This document shows positions 55,690-64,000 of a stretch of 64,000 nt of DNA, in pieces. Source of the stretch: Pinus tabuliformis (Eukaryota; Streptophyta; Pinopsida; Pinales; Pinaceae); NCBI GenBank assembly GCA_031772625.1, contig CM062820.1, positions 1,075,641,369 through 1,075,705,368 of the forward strand. Reading direction: 5' to 3'. Position 1 is the first letter of the stretch; the number at the start of each line of letters is the position of its first letter. The notes beneath the pieces were generated by a model. It saw only the letters and a program-made list of their open reading frames with translations, had not been told where the DNA came from and made no database searches. The translations under genes were made by a program, and so were the position numbers.

Positions 55690-56350
55690 TGTTTCGAAGG
55701 AGTCTCTAGATTATGAATATGTCCCTTTTAGATCTAGACATTGTCATGAATATGGGCATATTGTTAGGGATTGTCTCATGAATACCAAGGAATCATTTGA
55801 AGCACACCCCTCTCAGAAAGAGTTAGATGGTTTGGGAAAAGTCCCCAAAAAGAGAAGAAAAAGGAAGAAATTTGAGTCCTCAGTATACCTCCAATCCTTA
55901 CCAAATCCCTAGATATAGAATTATGTTTGAATCTCTCTCCTATATAGAAGAGTCTCTGGTGCAAGACAAATTTCAATCAAGCATGCAATCAGAAAAATGA
56001 AAATCCCATAACCCTTTATTGAATCTTACAGATCCCATGCAAAAGTCTTTTGAAGAGAACCAACAAAATCCAAAACCACAAAAAATGATTCACTCCCCTT
56101 TGGAAGAAGCTGAAGAAAAATCCCTACTAGAAGATATGGATTTGGATGACCAACGAATGATTTTCCTTGCAGAAGAATTGCATGGAAAAGATGTGAAGGA
56201 CATCCAAGATCATCAGGCTAGGATTTTGTATAATGTCTGTATTAGAAGCAAGGAAAGAAACCAATTGTGATTTATTTCTTCATAGTCTGGTGTTGGGGTT
56301 CAAACAAAGGTTTTCAAGGTGGCCTCCGGGAAAGACAACGATGCAAAAAA
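55690..56350 (+). pseudogene. LINE ORF1 fragment (zinc knuckle and tail)
   Basis: The plus strand encodes DYEYVPFRSRHCHEYGHIVRDC, the zinc knuckle that follows DUF4283 in plant LINE ORF1. The first Cys of the knuckle is Ser here. A lysine-rich stretch (KKRRKRKK) follows. The tail then continues in other frames: a charged ORF at 56019-56270 with EEAEEKSLLEDMDLDD. It is the same protein family as the ORF1s at 4.2-5.5 and 10.7-11.7 kb but in the opposite orientation. Stops and frame changes are present. Confidence 0.6.
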
Positions 56351-56630
56351 ATGAGGTCGCAAGAGAAATAAGGCACTAGTCCAAGAGGATGGTGAACAAT
56401 TAGTTGACTCGGGGAAAATCATGCCAATGTCAAAGACATTTCTCCTTTGGAAATATTGAAACTTCAAGGAGTTTCTATGTAGTCATGATTATGATAGCCA
56501 GTAATTGATTGTCTATTATTGGTAGGCATATTGTTAGTCCCAAGAATCTCTTGGATTTCAATCCTTTTTTGGAAATTCAAGCTATATGTAAGTTTTTATG
56601 ATCAATGAAAGGATCCTTTTACCCTACCGA

Positions 56631-56634
<4 letters not shown>

Positions 56635-56697
<63 letters not shown>
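56635..56697. repeat. TA microsatellite
   Basis: About 30 uninterrupted TA units. Confidence 0.95.
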
Positions 56698-56698
<1 letters not shown>

Positions 56699-58070
56699 GA
56701 TAGTTAAAATATTTTATCTATGTGTTTCTCGGCATAAATCCATATTAACTTTAGATCTACCAAGAGCCAAGAGGAATCAAATCGTTGAGGTGCAAACATT
56801 TCATCAAATTCTGTAGTCAGAAAGAGGTTTTCATCTTGAGAGATTTGATCACTCTTGACACTTGGTACATCTGGATTTAAGGTGGATCTATGGTGTTTGT
56901 AAGATAGTAATGTGGTCAATGAAAAACTCATACTTACATGATTTTTTTAAATCAAAGATAAGATATTCATGGATACCCGAAAACAATTCCTTATGTTACT
57001 GCATTAATTAACATGATGTAATAAATATAAGTTATTATGATTTTTTTTTAATTAAAAAATTGATGAATTTTAATCTTTTTCAAGTAAGCTTATATTTTTT
57101 CAATAAAGTAAAATTTTATTTAGATCTTCTTCTTTTTTAAGTTTTTAATTTTTTTTATAATGGAATTAAAGTTTTAAGAGTAAAGTTTTATTCTCAAAAT
57201 TCTCATCAATTAGGTGGAGATAAAGTTCCATTTAGATTTGTTTATTCTTTTAAAACTTTTAAGTTTTTGGCTTAGTCAAAATCGAATAAAAGCCATAAGA
57301 GTAAAGTTTCATGGTCACAATTCCAATAAATCAAGTGGAGGTACAACTTATAACAAAAAAATTATCATATTTGGAGAAAATTTTAACAAAAAGATAATTG
57401 AGTTTCTCCACTTTTTAATTTATTATGTCTCTATCACTCATGATTTTTACAATCAAAGGAAAATTTTAATTTTGCATTAATTAACATCATGAAATTTAGT
57501 TAGTGATGCCATATGAAAGGGGGAGAGGTTGTTTAAAACCTTGAAGGACAACAATAATTAACTTATTCGTGGAGATTGGGAGAGGTGTCTAAAAACTAGG
57601 CTAAAGTTGTAGCCCTATTTCAAGGTCCTAGTCATTGCATAAATACAAGTCAAGAAATGTGTGATGATTGGAGATTATATGGTGATAATTCGACAAATGG
57701 GAAAAACCATAACAATAAGATCTTTTAACTTGACCAGATTGATAAAAAAATATGAATCTAGGTGAAAGGATAAAAAAATAGGGAGAAATTATTTCAACAT
57801 GTATCTCTCATGAAAATTCTCTCCATCCAACTATAATATGAATATTCTCAATGAATCCATGGGTAAGTGGAATTTATGCCACATCACTATGCAAAGGAAT
57901 TTATCTCACTCCATCTCCTTTATAATCATTCCAACTCTTGACATGCTTAGGAATTTAATGATGGGAGTATTGAGCCTACTCAATGGTAGTGGGATAAAGG
58001 ATTTGTTTATGGTTTCATCTCACTTCACCACAATATCTTGTGAACGTTCATAGTACTCTTAGAGGTGTGT
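56698..58070. other. AT-rich non-coding stretch
   Basis: No gene seen. A pair of related blocks (57090-57190 and 57195-57310: AAAGTTTTATT / TTTTTAAGTTTTTAA and AATTCTCATCAATTAGGTGGAG / AATTCCAATAAATCAAGTGGAG) suggests an old tandem duplication of about 110 bp. Confidence 0.4.
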
Positions 58071-58075
58071 TCACC

Positions 58076-58690
58076 ATTAGAGAAATTTTGAGGTCTAAAA
58101 TGGGCCTCCTAAGGAATATTATAAAATCATAGTAGAAATAGTAAAAAAAGATTAGATTACATCATCAAATTTTAGAGGGAAAAATAAAAAACTACTTTTT
58201 CAACTCATATTTTCAACTTATCTCCCTATAGTTTTACTCAAATTTCGAGTGAGGGCACTTGTTAGATGCAAAATTTAATTCATAATTCAAGGAGTACCCA
58301 TGTTTCATACTTTCAATGGACCCTACTACACGGAAAAATAAGAAATACATGGAAAAACATGATTGAACATGTTTTTCATGTATTTCTCATTTCCTTTGTG
58401 GTAGGGTCCATCGAAATTATGCAACATGGGTACTTCTTGGATGATAAATTAAATTGTCATGCAACAAGTGCTCTCGCTTGAAATTTGAGTAAAACGATAG
58501 GGAGATAAGTTGAAAATATGAGTTGAAAAAATAGTTTTTTCATTTTATTTATTTATTTACTCCAAAAATTGTGAATCATCCCACATGGTTGACATCATTA
58601 TCTTGAATCCTATTGGTTCTTATAAATATAATTTTGGTTGTACATTTTTGTTTTTATGCTCATTTTAGACCTTAAAATTTATCTAATTCT
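58076..58690. mobile_element. Foldback element (hairpin MITE)
   Basis: An almost complete inverted repeat. Outer arms: ATTAGAGAAATTTTGAGGTC at 58076 and its complement ending near 58690. Inner arms: about 58186-58361 against 58368-58541, meeting at CATGTTTTTC-type sequence with a centre near 58364. The right side has about 120 bp between outer and inner arm that does not match the left. No ORF. Family unknown. The transcript would be a long hairpin. Confidence 0.75.
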
Positions 58691-59502
58691 CTCCCTTTGC
58701 AATGGATGTGGAATGGAATGAGGTTGAATATTATTTTTTCAAATCTTTTTTCACGATGGAAAATGAGGGTTTGGTTGTTCCATAGGGGATTCACCTATTG
58801 GCCAATATCTTATCATGTTATGAGGTTTAAAATTTTTCAAAAAATCAATTCAATATTAAAAATGAAAAGGCTTAAAACATCTTCACCTCGTCATATTGAT
58901 CTCAAGATATGAATTTATGATACATGAATTTGACCATTCTAGATCTAAATTTCAATGACAATTCATCAGTGGCTCATAAGAACACATCATCAAAGATGAT
59001 GATTAACAACTCATGTCCATGGGCTCTTGGACTTTTGTGATGACTCATAGTCTAACTTTCTCCACCCCCCTGCCCCCAACTCTAATCACAAGTCTAAATA
59101 ATTATACCAACAACGTGTACCATGTTTAATCTAAAACTATTGAACTAAGATATGATGAAGATATGCTTGAAAATACAACAACGTATGGAAGTGAACAATA
59201 ACCATGTTTGAATATTCCCAATGAATAATTAGAATGATTTTTTCTTTTCTATTGAGGAGACTAGTTTCTATGTTGGAATTCTCGAGTTTTGATTAAATTT
59301 TAATTAACTAATAGGACTTTAGATCTTGAATTATGACTATCATCATTGATATATAATATTTTCCCCTATTATGTGCAAGGTGAAATGTTCATTGAAGGGA
59401 TCTCAACTTGAGCCTTACATTCTTGTATTCTTCAATGGTTCATGGTTGAAATGATCCAAGCTAGATATTTAGATTCTTTATGTTGTGGTTTCGTTTGTTG
59501 AA
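58691..59502. other. AT-rich non-coding stretch
   Basis: No gene seen. Confidence 0.4.
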
Positions 59503-59772
59503 CAATAATCATCTTCACCATAGTTTGTGGTTTTTTTTGTTAACAAATAACCATATTAATATTGGCAATTTATGGTTTACAACTAACAATTTTGTCTTAA
59601 ATAATATGGTGGTTTTGGATTTCCACTAACCAATTTGATTTGAACAATATGGTGTTTTTGGTTTACCACTAATCATCTTTACTTGAATAATGTGGTGGTT
59701 TTGGATGACTATTAACCAATTTGAGTTGAACAATGTGGTGGTTTTTGATTTACCACTAACCATATTCACTCC
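59503..59772. repeat. Tandem repeats of about 43 bp
   Basis: At least four clear units (from about 59600) and one or two degraded ones before them. Pattern: ATGGTGGTTTTGGATTT then CCACTAACCAATTTGATTTGAACA. Spacing 43-44 bp. Confidence 0.75.
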
Positions 59773-61905
59773 CCCCTTAAGGTGTAGGATATTTTTCTAA
59801 TCAATGTTCTCCCCTCTTAAGGTCTAGAGAGTACCATGTTTTGATTTGTGAGAATTGGATCTAGGTCATTAATCCACAATGAATTGCTTTCTTAATATTA
59901 TTTTTCTTTCGACATTTTTGGATGCATGATTTATCTTCCCAAAATGAAAATAAGGATGGAGATCAAAACATTGACTCTCCATATGACCAACCTTTTGACA
60001 ATGTTGGCACTTATTACCAAGATTTGGAACATATTCAAGAACTCATGTGCTCAAAACTAGTTTGGAGTAATATGGAATATTCAAGTTGTTTTATTTATCA
60101 TATCCCAGTCCATGTCAATTTCTATTGAATGAAAATTCTTCCCAAGGTCTAACAAACATCTTGGAAATATTATTTCGTTGTTCGTTTGCTTCTTCAAATT
60201 TATATTTGTTATCATTACTACTATCTTAGATTAAAATATTTATCCTTCAATTTTCTACAATTCTACTTGTGAATCAACATATGTTGATCTTGATTTAAAT
60301 TTTGTCACTTAGACAGATAACATTTTACAAAGAAGGTAATTTTGAAGAATATTTCAATACACTTTGTTGTTGTATTGACCAATGTACTTCATGAACATTT
60401 TGTTCTTCAATTTGTTTTACATAATTAAATATGGGTCACATAGCCATTAAAGTAAATATGAACATAACCACAATCAAGTACAAATGTCCTTAGATCTCCT
60501 CATTTAATTTTGAGTTGATCTAGTACATATGAGGCCAACAAAAATATGATTTTATTATGATGTCTTTTGTGAAACCAAAAGGATGCACCCAAATACACTC
60601 AACTCTTAACAATGAAGAGCAATCAAGTAATTATATTTTCAATTAAAATATATTTTTTATCCATTCAAAATTACCTAAATTTCATTCTCTCTTTACACAC
60701 CTTTAGTTTCCTCTCCTTAAAAAATGTGTTCATGGCCAAAAATAATATTGGCAATTTCCTCCCTTCTTACAACAAGCATGCAATTAAATGTTTTACGAAA
60801 GAAACATGGTAAAATAATTATCCATGCCACTATAAGGCTCTTCCAATGTGATTTTTCAATTCTTGAACTATCACTTCATGCTAATTAAAATCTTATAGCA
60901 TGCACTTTTATCATTATAGGGGAAAATTTTCAATATCATGAAATAGTTGAGGGTCGGGAAATAGTTTAGGGTCATTCATTGATCATAAAAAACTTAGATA
61001 ATACCCTAAATGGATGGAATAATGAACTAATGTTATATATGTTTGTGTTTGAATTGTTGTCACATTGGAAAAGGGATTTGCTAGCGTTTTCATGGTCTTC
61101 TACTCCAGCATACAGGAAACTACAGTGAGATTAGTCCATGTATTGATGATTTGGGATTTTTAGCGTCTAATATCATGATCCCTCTTCAGTTTTCTTAATT
61201 GATGCAAGTGAAATCCTTGATTTTCTTAAATTTTAACAATGTTTCTCAACTATTCAATTTGTTGGTCTTACGATGTCTTTTTTCGCCTCAGTCTAGTTTT
61301 CACGAATTTGGTGGGAAGAGAGGTGTACATCAAAGCCTTTCAAATCCACAAAAAATATGATCCTTCACTAGAAAAAGTCACATAGAATGGTGGGAAATTG
61401 AATGAGTTCATTTAGAGATCAAACATTGAATAGAAAGCTGAAAGGGTGCCAACATTCAGTGCAAAATTGTTGGGATACAAGAATTTAAATATTTGCGATC
61501 GATTTATAGAGATGTGATGTAGCTCTTGTTACAGCAATGACTACACATCTTGCAACATAAAATGAAATTTTTCACGCTAATCCATTGAAGGAAAAAGTTA
61601 TCCACTAGATGTCTGATTGTAGACCCATTAAAGGATGGTCTACTTGATCCTTGATTACAAATATATCCTTTAATTTATCCAACTCAATTATATTATTGGA
61701 GATGCTTGTAAAACAAAACAAAACAAAAAAAACTTTGTTTGCATATTACAATGCACATATTAGAAGGGATTGAACTAGATTGCGGAGTTAATTAGGTTGG
61801 CATAATAGCGAATGAGAAATATTCGCCCAATGATATCTTGAAGATGTAATGAAAGATAATGGCCAATCCATATTTAATTCTTATAACATCAAATAAAATG
61901 AAGGA
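59773..61905. other. AT-rich non-coding stretch
   Basis: Short frames only (the longest are 66-68 codons with no recognisable feature). No gene assigned. Confidence 0.35.
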
Positions 61906-62900
61906 TTTTTTTTAAGCTTCTAAAAATGATTTTTATTAATAAAAGAAGGGATTACAATGAGTACATATAGTTTTGCACACTTTGAAAAGAAAATCCTAGG
62001 AAAGCATATCTTCAACTTGGTGCAACAAAAGAAACACCTTGACTACCTATTCAATCTTGGAAACTAAGCATTACTGAGACAAAGAAAAAAAGGAAGACCA
62101 AAAAATATCAAACGGATATACCCATGGCCACCGTCAGTAAACTTTACAAAAAGAGAAAGCGAATGAAAAGAGAAGAAACATGATCTTACAAACTTGTAAA
62201 TCACTGAGCATATTAGAAAGTGAAATCAAGTGAGGAATAATCATATGCCATCCTTGTGTGAGAAAAAATAAGAATACAGACAACCTCCAAGAGTTAAATT
62301 CATGTGACCACCTAAAAAGGAGAGAACTAAAGTAGTCAAGGCCGCATTAGCCTGAAATGATTAATAGAGAAAGAGGAGAGGAATTTTCATGTGGAGAGGT
62401 AATGGCAGGAGGAGATATAATAACTAGGGGAGATTTTATGACTTTAGCTCCTCTGACTCAGACTTCGAGTCAGAAACCACATACATCTCCACCCTAGTTA
62501 ATCTGGACACAATATCATCCAAGAAAAAGCGGATGTTCTAGAGAACCCTTTTGATATCTTCCTTCCCTGAAAACAATTTATAATTATCTACATGCTTATA
62601 TTTGATGACCATGTGTAGGAAGGTATCCATCTGTTGGTGAACTGCAAGTGAATTAAGAAAGTGGAATCTTCATTTTTTTTAATTTATCTAATTCAAGTAT
62701 CCATTTGAGGCTCATGCCTCCTACCTATGAACCAGAGAAATATGATTGATCTCTAAACTCCTTTGACTCTAGGTGGAGAATTTCCCTCATGACCTCGAGA
62801 GGGACGAAATCAAAATAGTTCACCACAAACTCCCACCCAAATAGTCGATGACAAGGAGATGATGAACCACTCGCACCTCCTTTGTGACTTGGAATTCTTT
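61906..62900 (-). mobile_element. Possible 3' end of a retroposon with A-tail
   Basis: On the minus strand the block ends in ATTAATAAAAATCATTTTTA and an A-run (T-run 61906-61913 on plus), like plant LINE 3' ends. Upstream on the minus strand a decayed frame reads NYFDFVPLEVMREILHLESK (about 62820-62755), which I cannot assign. The 5' limit is unclear. Confidence 0.35.
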
Positions 62901-64000
62901 GTCAAGGGGCCATTATAATAGAGAGAAATGAGTAAAACTAACATAATAGATAAACATAAAACCTAGGAGGACAAACAAGAACATGCACTCTCAACTCAAG
63001 GAAACTTGTCACAACCAAGAGTACGTCGTCTTCGAAAAAAAACTAGGATAACTTTAGCGGAACATTGGATATTGACCTGACTACTGATGGATGAGATCCC
63101 TTTTATATAGACTATTACCAGTGGCGTTAAACTATGGGACACTCGTCGAAAGGTCAAGCAAACCAAAGTCACAAATTCTGAGAACTTTCGAGTGATGTGA
63201 AATAAGGAATGATCGTAGAACTTTAATACACCACCAACCCAAACATAGAAGGAACCCCAACTTGAATGATACAAGTGACAAGGGAGAACCAAAATTTATA
63301 ACACCTTATGAGACTCGAAGGAAAATTATTGTCTTTAAAACCATTTAGAGAAAGTTCTTGGATACCAAAACCCACAAACTAGAACCAACAAATTAAAAGA
63401 TATACCTGTGGAGTAAGTACCTTGGAGCATCAAGGAGTGTAGAACAACCACCAATTCAAAGGTCGGACCAGTCCCTATGTTATATAAAAACAATATGAAA
63501 AACATTGACCCCTATCGATACTCTCCAAACTAAAGGAAAAGGACCAAATGATTGTCGTCTTGACAACAGAACATGAGCTAATGAGAAATTATCCAAGGGT
63601 AGGAAATAAACATCCCCCACATCTAGAGAATACCATAAAAAAAGAACCAAGAGAAGCTCGGTGAGGAGAATCCCTCTTCACCATCCCAGCTAACATTGCA
63701 ATGTTGTCACCTTGGTAAAAAAACCCATGCATTTATCACGGGAAAATAATGTATTATGACCCAACGCGTGAAGGCATTTATCATAGTATGTCAGGTCCAG
63801 GAATGGACATGTGTAAGGCTTGGTACACATTTTAACACACACATTCTTCCCATATAGCATGTGCTCATCAATGAGCTAATAGAACTATTTGTTAGGTTCT
63901 CCCAAGACAAGGGCCAATCCACCCTACGAAACCTTATTCATATCAATTGCAGAATCATAAACAAGAATGTGAAACATAATATTGTACCTTTTCCCAAATG
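62901..64000. other. Non-coding stretch, no gene seen
   Basis: A 98-codon minus-strand frame at 62996-63292 has no recognisable domain. No terminal repeats are seen. The window ends in this stretch. Confidence 0.35.

Noticed and set aside
56635-56697. Long TA tracts as origin or matrix-attachment elements
   Set aside because: Simple microsatellites; nothing else supports a function.

Overview
The window reads as nuclear DNA of a large-genome land plant, most likely a conifer or other gymnosperm. Base composition is AT-rich. Almost every recognisable coding stretch belongs to a retroelement: plant L1-type LINEs with a DUF4283/zinc-knuckle ORF1, Copia and Gypsy LTR elements with tRNA-type primer sites, and nested insertions. 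Most tellingly there is a Penelope-like element (PLE) with a GIY-YIG endonuclease; as far as I recall, among land plants this type has been described from conifers. I see no intact host gene, no tRNA or rRNA and no prokaryotic feature.

Layout. 1-4.0 kb: scraps of one Copia family (two LTR pieces, one integrase piece). 4.05-12 kb: two L1-type LINEs head to tail on the minus strand, an ORF1-only piece (LINE A) and a nearly full-length 6.4-kb copy with ORF1, endonuclease, RT, zinc-binding region and RNase H (LINE B). 12.0-13.3 kb: a CACTA-like transposon end with subterminal repeats, a 121-bp duplication and a 48-bp minisatellite. 15.5-27.2 kb: a decayed transposon-type ORF with a coiled-coil tail, split by a very young non-autonomous LTR element (18450-26974, TSD CCTAG) that encodes only zinc knuckles plus a protease-like domain. 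28.6-31.2 kb: the 3' half of a Copia element. 34.6-35.6 kb: tandem repeats. 36-44.7 kb: an old Gypsy copy split by a nearly whole chromovirus (36241-42096, TSD AGACA). 44.9-49.65 kb: the PLE, arranged as a large inverted repeat with hammerhead-ribozyme-like motifs and a 1-kb AT-rich palindrome inserted in its left arm. 50.8-56.3 kb: LINE fragments and a GC-richer patch. 58.1-58.7 kb: a foldback element. The rest is AT-rich sequence with microsatellites and short tandem repeats.

Most interesting systems: (1) an array of at least eleven consecutive hairpins in the non-coding parts of the young non-autonomous element. Each has its own perfectly or nearly perfectly paired stem and a loop that can pair with a downstream segment (H-type pseudoknot), and stems and loop partners change together between units. 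(2) The plant PLE with four hammerhead-like motifs, some showing stem covariation. (3) A partial LTR duplication in the young element whose junction is a perfect 14-bp inverted repeat, a snap-back template-switch signature.

All coordinates were read by eye; boundaries marked 'about' are uncertain by tens of bases. LTR elements are treated as fossils and their individual disabling changes are not listed.
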